Origin: Ascidiimonas sp046199005
Lineage (GTDB): Bacteria; Bacteroidota; Bacteroidia; Flavobacteriales; Flavobacteriaceae
Direction: 5' to 3'
Length of the DNA: 64,000 bases
Assembly (NCBI GenBank): GCA_046199005.1
Contig: CP176050.1
Location: 930,001 to 994,000, forward strand
The notes below the pieces were generated by a model that did no database searches, was not told where the DNA came from, and was given only the letters and a program-made list of their open reading frames with translations. Shown piece by piece: positions 8,687 to 16,727 of this stretch. Position 1 is the stretch's first letter. Every line of letters begins with the position of its first letter. Position numbers and translations under genes: made by a program.

Positions 8687-9399
8687 TAGCTAAGTTTATG
8701 AAGGTAAAGATTAATTACATTTTCCAGTCCCAGATAAAGAGATTCGCAAATAAGCGCATGACCAATGGAAACCTCAAGTAAATTGGGGATATTTTCTTTG
8801 AAAAATGCAATATTATCCAGGCTCAGATCGTGTCCTGCATTAATGCCAAGATGAAGTTGATTTGCTAAGACCGCAGCTTTTCTATAGGGCTCAATACCTT
8901 GCCTGTTTCCTTGTAAGTAAGCTTCTGCGTATGCCTCAGTATAAAGTTCAATGCGATCTGTACCCGTTTGTGCAGCCCCTTCAATCATTTTTTCCGTTGG
9001 ATCTACAAAAATGGAAGTTCTGATATGATTCCTTTTGAATTCAGAAATAACTTCCTGCAAAAAGCTTTTGTTTTTGTGTGTGTCCCATCCTGCATTCGAG
9101 GTAATTGCATCTTCCGCATCCGGCACCAAAGTCACCTGAGTAGGTTTTACATCCAGAACAAGATCCATAAATTTCTTTACAGGATTACCTTCAATATTGT
9201 ATTCTGTAGTAACCAGTTTTTTTAAGTCTCTTGCATCCTGATAACGAATATGTCTTTCGTCTGGTCTTGGGTGTACCGTTATTCCCTGACCTCCAAATTC
9301 TTCAACATCTCGTGCTACTTTTAATAGATTGGGAGTATTTCCACCCCTTGCATTTCTAAGTGTGGCAATTTTATTGATATTAACACTAAGTTTGGTCAT
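8686..9399 (-). CDS. pdxJ: Pyridoxine 5'-phosphate synthase
   Basis: Last step of the DXP-dependent vitamin B6 route: condenses 3-amino-2-oxopropyl phosphate with deoxyxylulose 5-phosphate. The 237-residue TIM barrel begins MTKLSVNINKIATLRNARGG and contains TVHPRPDERHIR, DPTEKMIEGAAQTG, RIELYTEAYA and GINAGHDLSLDN, the phosphate and substrate-binding stretches of PdxJ. The start at 9399 fits the family; the 13 extra upstream codons (MYFCCNKRYKTLF) do not. The downstream hydrolase overlaps its stop by one base. A TATTTTTG box on the minus strand (9428-9435) is a possible -7 element. Confidence 0.95.
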   Translation of the reverse strand: MTKLSVNINKIATLRNARGGNTPNLLKVARDVEEFGGQGITVHPRPDERHIRYQDARDLKKLVTTEYNIEGNPVKKFMDLVLDVKPTQVTLVPDAEDAITSNAGWDTHKNKSFLQEVISEFKRNHIRTSIFVDPTEKMIEGAAQTGTDRIELYTEAYAEAYLQGNRQGIEPYRKAAVLANQLHLGINAGHDLSLDNIAFFKENIPNLLEVSIGHALICESLYLGLENVINLYLHKLS

Positions 9400-9495
9400 A
9401 AAAAGCGTTTTATAACGTTTATTACAGCAAAAATACAAAGTAGGTCATGCATTTTATCATAGATTTTAATTAATTTGCCGTTTATAAGAAAAGAG

Positions 9496-10155
9496 ATGAT
9501 TAAGATTAGTTCTTATATAGGTTTTGATATTGAAGCACTCACCCCGGAGCATTCTATCGCAGAGGTTATGATCAAATTTGCGAGCTTGACCTGCACGCAT
9601 TTACCCGTGGTAGAAAATGATTTTCTTATAGGAAACATTTCAGAAGATGATATTCAGGCATTTGATAGCGCGAAGAAAGTGGGAGACTATCGATATGCTC
9701 TTGACACCTTCTTCGTAAGAAAAAGTACCAGTTGGTTGGATGTTCTGGAAACATTTGCTAGGCATAATGCCAATTTGGTTCCCGTTTTAGATGACGCTAA
9801 TCTTTATGCTGGATATTACGAATTAATAGATATAATTACCCTTTTCAACGAAACTCCTTTCTTATATGAGCCAGGAGGTGTGGTGATCGTGGAAAAAGGA
9901 ATGAAAGATTATTCTTTTAGTGAGATCTCTCAGATTGTGGAAAGCAACGAGGGTAAATTACTGGGAGCTTTTATCTCTGATTCAAGAGATGATATTGTTC
10001 AAATAACATTGAAAATAGGTAATACAGGTTTAAACTCAATTCTTCAAACCCTGCGAAGGTATAACTATAATATTATTATAGGTAATGAAGATGATATGTA
10101 TATGGAAGGTCTCAAAGAAAGATCAGACTACCTGAAAAAATTCCTTAATATTTAA
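9496..10155 (+). CDS. CBS-domain protein
   Basis: A 219-residue protein with two N-terminal CBS motifs (roughly residues 10-60 and 70-125: TPEHSIAEVMIKFASLTCTHLPVVEN and KSTSWLDVLETFARHNANLVPVLDD) and a C-terminal ACT-like region (DIVQITLKIGNTGLNSILQTLRRYNYNII). CBS pairs bind adenine nucleotides in many proteins. It lies 9 bp before nadK, which hints at sensing of NAD or ATP state (inference). Start at 9496 because AAGAAAAGAG just upstream looks like a purine-rich leader and the fold begins there. Confidence 0.82.
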   Translation: MIKISSYIGFDIEALTPEHSIAEVMIKFASLTCTHLPVVENDFLIGNISEDDIQAFDSAKKVGDYRYALDTFFVRKSTSWLDVLETFARHNANLVPVLDDANLYAGYYELIDIITLFNETPFLYEPGGVVIVEKGMKDYSFSEISQIVESNEGKLLGAFISDSRDDIVQITLKIGNTGLNSILQTLRRYNYNIIIGNEDDMYMEGLKERSDYLKKFLNI

Positions 10156-10164
10156 TTTAGAGCT

Positions 10165-11052
10165 ATGAAGGTAGCGGTGTTCGGCCAATTTTATCATGAG
10201 GGCTCTGATGGTTGTATTCGAAGTTTACTGGGAGAATTACATCGAAGGAAAGCAACAATCTTCATAGAGGCAGGATATCTTGAAATTCTTAAGAAACAAA
10301 AGATTGAAGTTCCGCATCCAACCGAAACTTTTAGTGCTTACGAAGACCTTGATAATTCTTTCGATATTTTTTTTAGTGTCGGGGGAGATGGCACTATTTT
10401 AAGAACAATTCTACTGGTGCGTGATCATGATATACCGGTGGTTGGTATAAATACAGGGCGCTTAGGATTTTTAGCTACCATACAAAAAGAGGCTATTGTC
10501 AATGCAATTGACGAATTGTTTAAAGGAAATTATACAGTTGTTAAGAGAAGCCTTTTGGAAATCAATACCAAACCAGCCCTTAGTGAATTGACCGAGCTCA
10601 ATTTTGCTTTGAACGAGATAGCAGTAAGTAGAAAGAATACAACCTCAATGATAACGGTTGCTACTTTTATAGACGATGAATATCTTACCTCTTATTGGGC
10701 AGACGGATTAATAATTTCCACTCCCACCGGTTCTACCGGATATTCTTTAAGTTGTGGAGGTCCCGTGATCACTCCCGATACAAACGCTCTTGTCTTTACA
10801 CCTATTGCTCCTCATAATCTTAATGCAAGACCATTGGTAATACCGGATAATAAAAAGATTCGGCTTGAAATCTCTGGTAGAGAGAACAGTTATTTGGTTT
10901 CGCTCGATTCACGAATAGCAACTGTAGACAATAAAACCGAAATCATTATTAATAAGGCCCCATTTCATATTAATATGGTAGAACTTACTTCCGAGAGTTT
11001 TCTTAAAACATTAAGAAAAAAGCTGTTATGGGGAGAGGATAAGCGAAATTAG
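10165..11052 (+). CDS. nadK: NAD kinase
   Basis: Phosphorylates NAD to NADP. The 295-residue protein has the diagnostic GGDGTILRT near residue 73, then GINTGRLGFLA, the conserved NE in FALNEIAVSR, and the TGSTGYSLSCGGP loop near 190, all typical of bacterial NAD kinases. It follows the CBS gene closely and is probably co-transcribed with it. Confidence 0.96.
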   Translation: MKVAVFGQFYHEGSDGCIRSLLGELHRRKATIFIEAGYLEILKKQKIEVPHPTETFSAYEDLDNSFDIFFSVGGDGTILRTILLVRDHDIPVVGINTGRLGFLATIQKEAIVNAIDELFKGNYTVVKRSLLEINTKPALSELTELNFALNEIAVSRKNTTSMITVATFIDDEYLTSYWADGLIISTPTGSTGYSLSCGGPVITPDTNALVFTPIAPHNLNARPLVIPDNKKIRLEISGRENSYLVSLDSRIATVDNKTEIIINKAPFHINMVELTSESFLKTLRKKLLWGEDKRN

Positions 11053-11104
11053 ACAATAAAAAGGTTCAAAACCTGTTTAAGAATCGTACCGTTTCCATTA
11101 CTTA

Positions 11105-11136
11105 TTGCCCCTGAGTAATCTTAATTGTTATATTTG
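11105..11136 (+). promoter_or_regulatory. Bacteroidetes-type promoter before the DUF6089 gene
   Basis: TTG at 11105-11107, 21-base spacer, and TATATTTG at 11129-11136 match the Bacteroidetes -33/-7 pattern TTG-N(19-23)-TAnnTTTG. The ATG at 11152 lies only 15 bases beyond, so the leader would be very short. Confidence 0.6.
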
Positions 11137-11151
11137 CAAACTTTTAGATTT

Positions 11152-11835
11152 ATGAGGATAATTTTGCTTTTGTTTTTTCTGTTAACTGGAATGTTTTCAG
11201 CAACTTCTCAAATACACGAGATAGGTGTATTCACCGGGGGAAGTAATTATATAGGAGATATTGGTGCAACCAATTATATAAATCCTAATCAGCTGGCATT
11301 TGGTTTCATTTATAAATGGAACAAGAGTAGTAGGTATTCCTATAGAGCAAGTCTTATTTTCACCGAACTATCTGGTGATGATGCTGATTCTGATATCAAT
11401 TCAAGAATACAGCGTGATTTTCAATTTAAAAATTCTATTCGAGAACTTTCGATTGGCATGGAGTTTAACTTCTTACCCTTTAATCTTCACAATTTTAGCA
11501 AGCCGGTAACCCCTTATATTTACGGTGGATTGTCATATTTTAGTCATTCCAAACTTAATTTTAACGGTGGAGTAGTTGAAGATAATGGAAATCGTAATAC
11601 ATTTGCAATCCCAATGACCCTCGGTGTAAAGGGTAAAATAGGAAAGCATCTTGTATTAGGGGCAGAGGTGGGAGCTAGATATACATTTACAGATAATCTG
11701 GACGGCAGTAACCCCGACAATGCAAATGGCAATTTAAGTTTTGGAAATATTTACAGTGATGATTGGTATGTCTTCTCAGGAATAACCCTAACATATACCT
11801 TTGGTAGAAGACCGTGTTATTACTGTTTTGAGTAG
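11152..11835 (+). CDS. DUF6089-family outer-membrane-type protein
   Basis: A 227-residue secreted protein with a signal peptide (IILLLFFLLTGMFSATSQ) and a beta-rich body of alternating aromatic and polar residues (LAFGFIYKWNKSSRYSYRASL; ITLTYTFGRRPCY). It resembles the DUF6089 family of Bacteroidetes, likely an eight-stranded outer-membrane barrel. It ends in CYYCFE, a cysteine pair at the very C-terminus. It sits just before uppS and bamA, an envelope-biogenesis setting. Start at 11152, where the signal peptide begins. Confidence 0.75.
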   Translation: MRIILLLFFLLTGMFSATSQIHEIGVFTGGSNYIGDIGATNYINPNQLAFGFIYKWNKSSRYSYRASLIFTELSGDDADSDINSRIQRDFQFKNSIRELSIGMEFNFLPFNLHNFSKPVTPYIYGGLSYFSHSKLNFNGGVVEDNGNRNTFAIPMTLGVKGKIGKHLVLGAEVGARYTFTDNLDGSNPDNANGNLSFGNIYSDDWYVFSGITLTYTFGRRPCYYCFE

Positions 11836-11844
11836 AATATTATA

Positions 11845-12585
11845 ATGAACCAAAAAGACCTAATTAATAAAGATAAGCTACCCGAGCATATAGCTATCAT
11901 TATGGATGGTAATGGGAGATGGGCTAAGCAAAAGGGTAAACTTAGGATTTTTGGTCATGAAAATGGAACGAAGGCTGTTAAACAGGTAGTAGAGGCCTGT
12001 GCAGAATTGGGCGTCAGAAATCTTACTTTATATGCCTTTTCTACCGAAAACTGGAACCGACCTAAACTGGAAGTGGAAACATTAATGAAATTGTTAGTCA
12101 CTTCACTACGAAAAGAACTCAGATTACTTACTAAGAATAATATTCGCCTTACCAGTATTGGTAATATTGAAACCCTTCCAAAAACTGCAAAGAAGGAATT
12201 GTTAGACGTAATTGAAAGAACAAAAGATAACAATCGCATGACTTTAACATTGGCACTTAGTTATGGAGCCCGTGAAGAAATTAAGAATGCGGTGAAATCT
12301 CTGAGTTCCAAAGTTAAAAATAATATAATTTCAGTCGAAAGTATTGACGAATCAATTATAAATGCACATCTTTACACGCAAGATTTACCAGATGTAGACC
12401 TGTTAATTAGAACAAGTGGAGAACACCGTGTCAGCAATTTTTTGCTTTGGCAAATTGCTTATGCTGAATTGTATTTCACCGATATTCTTTGGCCGGATTT
12501 TACGAAGGAGGATCTTTATGAAGCCATATTAAACTATCAAAATAGAGAACGCAGATTTGGAAAGACAAGTGAACAACTTAATTAA
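11845..12585 (+). CDS. uppS: Isoprenyl transferase (undecaprenyl diphosphate synthase)
   Basis: Makes the C55 lipid carrier for peptidoglycan and O-antigen by adding isopentenyl units in cis. The 246 residues show the catalytic aspartate in MDGNGRWA (Asp21), the FGHENG turn, STENWNRP, and the C-terminal DLLIRTSGEHRVSNFLLWQ followed by ELYFT, all signatures of the cis-prenyltransferase family. It lies 9 bp after the DUF6089 gene, and its end overlaps the start of bamA. Confidence 0.95.
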   Translation: MNQKDLINKDKLPEHIAIIMDGNGRWAKQKGKLRIFGHENGTKAVKQVVEACAELGVRNLTLYAFSTENWNRPKLEVETLMKLLVTSLRKELRLLTKNNIRLTSIGNIETLPKTAKKELLDVIERTKDNNRMTLTLALSYGAREEIKNAVKSLSSKVKNNIISVESIDESIINAHLYTQDLPDVDLLIRTSGEHRVSNFLLWQIAYAELYFTDILWPDFTKEDLYEAILNYQNRERRFGKTSEQLN

Positions 12586-15166
12586 GAATATCAAAGGTAG
12601 TAGGTATTTTGGTATATTAGTATTGACGCTGATTTTTTGTATTCAATTTGGTAATGCGCAGGACATTCCTTTCGATAAAGGGAAAAAATATATTCTCGGT
12701 GGCGTAGAGGTCACCGGAATCAAAAGTTATAATGCACAAACGGTTATTACCTATACGGGTCTGCGTACCGGTCAGGTAATCACCATTCCCGGTGAAGAAA
12801 TAAGCAAGGTATTAAACAAGCTCTGGAAATTAGAGTTATTTAGTGATATTAACCTTTATATCACTAACATAGAAGGAGAAACTGTCTATCTTGAACTAAA
12901 CATTCAGGAGCTGCCTACACTATCGGAAGCGAAGGTTACCGGAATTAAGAAAAAGAAGGCTGAAAATATTATTAAGGACACAGAATTAAAAAAGGGCAAG
13001 AAGGTTACTGAAAGTTTTTTGACCAATACGAAAAACTACATCCTTAATAAATACAAAAAACAAGGGTATTTAAACGCCAAAGTTAATATTCTTACCAAAG
13101 CAGATACAACTGAAACTAATGCCTTAAAAGTATTGGTAGATATCGATAAAGGCAACAAGGTTAAAATAAGCAAGATTAATTTTGAAGGAAACGAAAAGCT
13201 GAAAGACAAAAAGCTTCGTAAGGCAATGTCCAATACCAAAAAGAAAATGCCACTTCGTTTCTGGAAAAAATCAAAGTTTATTGATGCAGATTATAAGGAA
13301 GACCTAAGTTCAATCGTAGACGCCTATAAAGAAAAAGGGTATAGAGACGCCAGAGTGATCTCTGATACAGTTGTATATGATAAAAAGAAAAATACCCTGG
13401 ACATTACGGTAAAAGTAGAAGAGGGTAATAAATACTACTTTGGTGATATTGATTTTGTTGGGAATACTGCCTATACAGATCAGGTCTTATCAGCGGTTTT
13501 GGGAATCGACAAGGGAGATACATATAATGGTGTCCTGCTTAGAGAGAGAATTGCCGATAATTCGAAACCGGATGCCGAAGATATTACCAATCTTTATCAG
13601 AACAATGGTTACCTTTTTTCAAGGATCAATCCGGTAGAGGTTTCTGCTGAGAACGACACAATTAATTTTGAGATCAGAATTATTGAAGGAAAACCGGCTT
13701 ACATAAATAATGTGAGAGTTGTTGGTAATGATAAGACAAACGACCACGTTATTTACAGAGAACTGAGGGTAAGACCGGGTCAGTTGTATAATAAAAGCAA
13801 CATAATCAGAACCATTCGTGAGTTGGGTCAATTACGTTTCTTTGATCCCGAACAGGTAGTACCGGATATTCAAAATCCGAATCCAAATGATGGAACGGTC
13901 GATGTACAATATAAGGTTGTTGAAAGAGGGTCGAGCCAGATCGAACTCCAGGGAGGTTTCGGCGGTGGAGGCTTTATTGGTACCTTAGGATTGTCATTTA
14001 GCAATTTTTCGATACGTGATATTTTTAAAAAGGATGCCTACAAACCTATTCCGATGGGTGATGGGCAAAGCCTTTCATTAAGGCTTCAAGCCAGCCGTTC
14101 TTTTCAAACCTATAGTTTTTCATTTATGGAGCCATGGCTGGGTGGTGAAAAACCTGTTCAGTTCTCAGCCTCCTTATCTCATACAGTACAATATTTGTTT
14201 GATAGATTTGCGACCAGTGGGCGAATAGAAGTAGATCGTGACCGTCGTTTTCTTATTACAGGTATTACTTTTGGTTTAGCCAAAAGACTTGAAGTCCCGG
14301 ATAACTTTTTCACATTATCTCATGCATTGGCTTTTCAACATTACGATCTTAAAAACTATAACACAGGCTTGTTCACTTTTGGTGATGGTTTCTCTAATAA
14401 TATATCTTATACTATTGGTTTTAGCCGAAACAATACATTTAATAATCCAATATTTCCAGTAGGCGGATCTCAGTTCAGTATCACTGCTAAATTGACTCCT
14501 CCTTATTCTTTATTCGATAACACAGACTATAAGGAGTTAAGAGAACGCAGGGAGCAGGCACTTGAAGATAATGATCAGATCACAATACAGGAAATTGACC
14601 AGGAAAGGTTTAAATGGCTTGAATTCTATAAAATAAAATTCAGTGGCGCATGGTATACCAGAATTATCGATCAATTAGTACTCAAAACACAAGGAGAATT
14701 CGGATTTCTGGGAGCTTATAATAACGATCGGGGTATAGTACCGTTTGAAAGATTTTTTCTAGGTGGAGATGGTTTGGGAAATTTTACATTAGACGGAAGA
14801 GAAAATATAGCGTTGCGAGGATATCCAAATCAATCTATCAGAACCATCAACGAGCGAACAGGTATTCCTAATAATGACGGGTCTACTATCTATAACAAAT
14901 TTTCCTTAGAGCTTAGATATCCGATCACTTTTAATCCTTCGGCTACTATTTACGGACTGGCATTTTTAGAAGGAGGTTCTGCCTTTGACAATTTTAAAGA
15001 CTATGATCCGTTTGATTTAAAAAGATCTGCCGGTTTTGGACTGCGTATTTTTATGCCTGCGTTTGGTCTTCTTGGAATTGATTTTGGTTACGGATTCGAT
15101 AACGTACCAGGATCTACAGGAGCTAATGGTTGGGAAACGCACTTCATAATTGGTCAGCAGTTTTAA
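12557..15166 (+). CDS. bamA: Outer membrane protein assembly factor BamA
   Basis: Central subunit that inserts beta-barrels into the outer membrane. About 869 residues: signal peptide (YFGILVLTLIFCIQFGNAQ), five POTRA-like repeats over residues ~35-440 (recurrent GNxxxxDxxL units), then a 16-strand barrel. The barrel carries the ALRGYPNQSI loop-6 type motif (RGYP for VRGF) near residue 755 and ends in F. There is no ATG at the expected start. The TTG at 12557 or the GTG at 12569 (behind GGAAAG) are the candidates, both inside uppS, implying translational coupling. Two skp-like genes follow, so this is an outer-membrane assembly operon. Confidence 0.93.
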   Translation: MERQVNNLIKNIKGSRYFGILVLTLIFCIQFGNAQDIPFDKGKKYILGGVEVTGIKSYNAQTVITYTGLRTGQVITIPGEEISKVLNKLWKLELFSDINLYITNIEGETVYLELNIQELPTLSEAKVTGIKKKKAENIIKDTELKKGKKVTESFLTNTKNYILNKYKKQGYLNAKVNILTKADTTETNALKVLVDIDKGNKVKISKINFEGNEKLKDKKLRKAMSNTKKKMPLRFWKKSKFIDADYKEDLSSIVDAYKEKGYRDARVISDTVVYDKKKNTLDITVKVEEGNKYYFGDIDFVGNTAYTDQVLSAVLGIDKGDTYNGVLLRERIADNSKPDAEDITNLYQNNGYLFSRINPVEVSAENDTINFEIRIIEGKPAYINNVRVVGNDKTNDHVIYRELRVRPGQLYNKSNIIRTIRELGQLRFFDPEQVVPDIQNPNPNDGTVDVQYKVVERGSSQIELQGGFGGGGFIGTLGLSFSNFSIRDIFKKDAYKPIPMGDGQSLSLRLQASRSFQTYSFSFMEPWLGGEKPVQFSASLSHTVQYLFDRFATSGRIEVDRDRRFLITGITFGLAKRLEVPDNFFTLSHALAFQHYDLKNYNTGLFTFGDGFSNNISYTIGFSRNNTFNNPIFPVGGSQFSITAKLTPPYSLFDNTDYKELRERREQALEDNDQITIQEIDQERFKWLEFYKIKFSGAWYTRIIDQLVLKTQGEFGFLGAYNNDRGIVPFERFFLGGDGLGNFTLDGRENIALRGYPNQSIRTINERTGIPNNDGSTIYNKFSLELRYPITFNPSATIYGLAFLEGGSAFDNFKDYDPFDLKRSAGFGLRIFMPAFGLLGIDFGYGFDNVPGSTGANGWETHFIIGQQF

Positions 15167-15204
15167 TTTTGGCACGATATTTTCTATACAAACAACATAA
15201 GCTT

Positions 15205-16041
15205 ATGAAAACAAAAGTTCTTTTACTTTTCCTCGTGACTTTTGCCTTGGCGGTGAATGCACAAAGAGGTGTTAGAATAGGATATATAGATATGGAATAT
15301 ATTCTGGAGAATGTAGATGAATATCAAGAAGCGAATACACAGTTGAGCGCAAAGGTTCAAAAGTGGAAAGTGGAGGTAGAGCAGCAGAAGAATGTTGTAG
15401 AGCAAATGAAGAAAGATCTGAATGCGGAAAAAGTGTTGCTTACAAAAGAACTTATTGAAGAAAGAGAAGAAGAGATACAAATACTGGAGAAAGAAATGTT
15501 AGAGTATCAACAAGCGCGATTTGGCCCACAGGGTGATCTGGTAATCCAGAAACGCTTATTGGTACAACCAGTTCAGGATCAGGTATTCAATGCTGTACAG
15601 GAAATAGCTTCAAAAAGAAAATATGATTTTATTTTTGATAAATCGGCCGATGTAGTAATGCTATATTCAAACAAAAGTTACGATATTAGCGACCTCGTTT
15701 TGAGATCCCTGAATCGAACAAAAAAGAAAAGCGAACGAGAAAACAGAAAAAAAGAAAATTCGAAACAAAAGTTTGAGGATACACCGCCTAATCCAGAAAT
15801 AGAAGCAAGACAAAAAGCGGTCGAAGAAAAGCGGGCAGAACGCGCTAAAGAACAAGAGGAAAAACGCTTAGAACGATTGAAAGAGCGCGAAGAACTCAAA
15901 AAAGCTTACGAGGAGCGTCGTAAGAAACTGCTGGAAGAAAGAGAGGCTCGAAAAAAGGCCGCTCAGGAAGCCAGAGAAAAAAAGAAAAAAGATCAGGATA
16001 AAGACAATGAGTCTGATGAAAATGATAATAATTTAAAATAA
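15205..16041 (+). CDS. OmpH/Skp-family periplasmic chaperone, long form with charged tail
   Basis: Periplasmic holdase for unfolded outer-membrane proteins, by family. 278 residues: signal peptide (VLLLFLVTFALAVNAQ), then the Skp start RIGYIDMEYILENV, a long coiled-coil tentacle region, and the closing KYDFIFDKSADVVMLY strand near residue 150. Beyond that a further ~120 residues are almost only Lys, Glu, Arg and Asp (coiled coil or disordered), which ordinary Skp lacks. The start at 15205 fits the signal peptide. Directly follows bamA and precedes a second skp gene. Confidence 0.88.
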   Translation: MKTKVLLLFLVTFALAVNAQRGVRIGYIDMEYILENVDEYQEANTQLSAKVQKWKVEVEQQKNVVEQMKKDLNAEKVLLTKELIEEREEEIQILEKEMLEYQQARFGPQGDLVIQKRLLVQPVQDQVFNAVQEIASKRKYDFIFDKSADVVMLYSNKSYDISDLVLRSLNRTKKKSERENRKKENSKQKFEDTPPNPEIEARQKAVEEKRAERAKEQEEKRLERLKEREELKKAYEERRKKLLEEREARKKAAQEAREKKKKDQDKDNESDENDNNLK

Positions 16042-16063
16042 CACTTAAACAATTAGTAATACC

Positions 16064-16573
16064 ATGAAACAGTTAAAAACGTTTGTAATTGCCATAGCAC
16101 TTGTATTAGGAGCATCAAGTTTTGCAAATGCACAAAGCAATGTGGCTCATATTAATGTTCAACAGCTTGTCAATGAAATGCCGGAAACTAAGGCGGCTCA
16201 GGCGGAGATTAAGAAGTTAGAACAAACTTATCGTGCAGATCTGGAAAATTCAACAAAGGAGCTTCAAAATCTTTTTACCAAGTATCAAAATGAGGCAGCT
16301 ACTAAAACGAAAGAGGAAAATGACAAGAGATTAGAAGATGTTCGTCAAAGAGAATTAAACATTCGACAGGCAGAGCAAATGGCAGGTCAGGAGCTTCAGA
16401 AAAAGCAGGTCGAATTATTAGAGCCTATTTTTAAGAAGGCAAACGACGCTATTCAAAAAGTAGCAAAAGCTCAGGGAATAAACTATGTACTGGATGCAAG
16501 TGCAGGACAAGGAGTGATCTATGCAGATGGCAAAGATCTTATGGCTGATGTGAAGAAAGAATTAGGATTCTAG
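16064..16573 (+). CDS. OmpH/Skp-family periplasmic chaperone
   Basis: Second Skp-like protein, 169 residues, with signal peptide (FVIAIALVLGASSFANAQ). The SNVAHINVQQLVNEMPE start, a heptad-rich helical hairpin (residues ~45-130) and the closing INYVLDASAGQGVIYADG strand give the normal Skp length. Likely an outer-membrane protein chaperone working with BamA. Lies 22 bp after the long paralogue and ends with a strong terminator. Confidence 0.92.
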   Translation: MKQLKTFVIAIALVLGASSFANAQSNVAHINVQQLVNEMPETKAAQAEIKKLEQTYRADLENSTKELQNLFTKYQNEAATKTKEENDKRLEDVRQRELNIRQAEQMAGQELQKKQVELLEPIFKKANDAIQKVAKAQGINYVLDASAGQGVIYADGKDLMADVKKELGF

Positions 16574-16592
16574 TAGCACTAAAACAGAATTT

Positions 16593-16619
16593 AAAACCCG
16601 CTTCAAAGGCGGGTTTTCT
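16593..16619 (+). terminator. Intrinsic terminator ending the bamA-skp operon
   Basis: Stem AAAACCCGC (16593-16601) with GCGGGTTTT (16609-16617), loop TTCAAAG. It marks the left boundary of the lanthipeptide island. Confidence 0.88.
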
Positions 16620-16727
16620 CATTAAATAAAGTGCGTATTTGCCCGACTATTCTGTAGTTAAGATATTAATCTGTCTTATTTTAGTAATTCCAAATAAATG
16701 TGATATTTTTATAGCTAAATTAAACCT

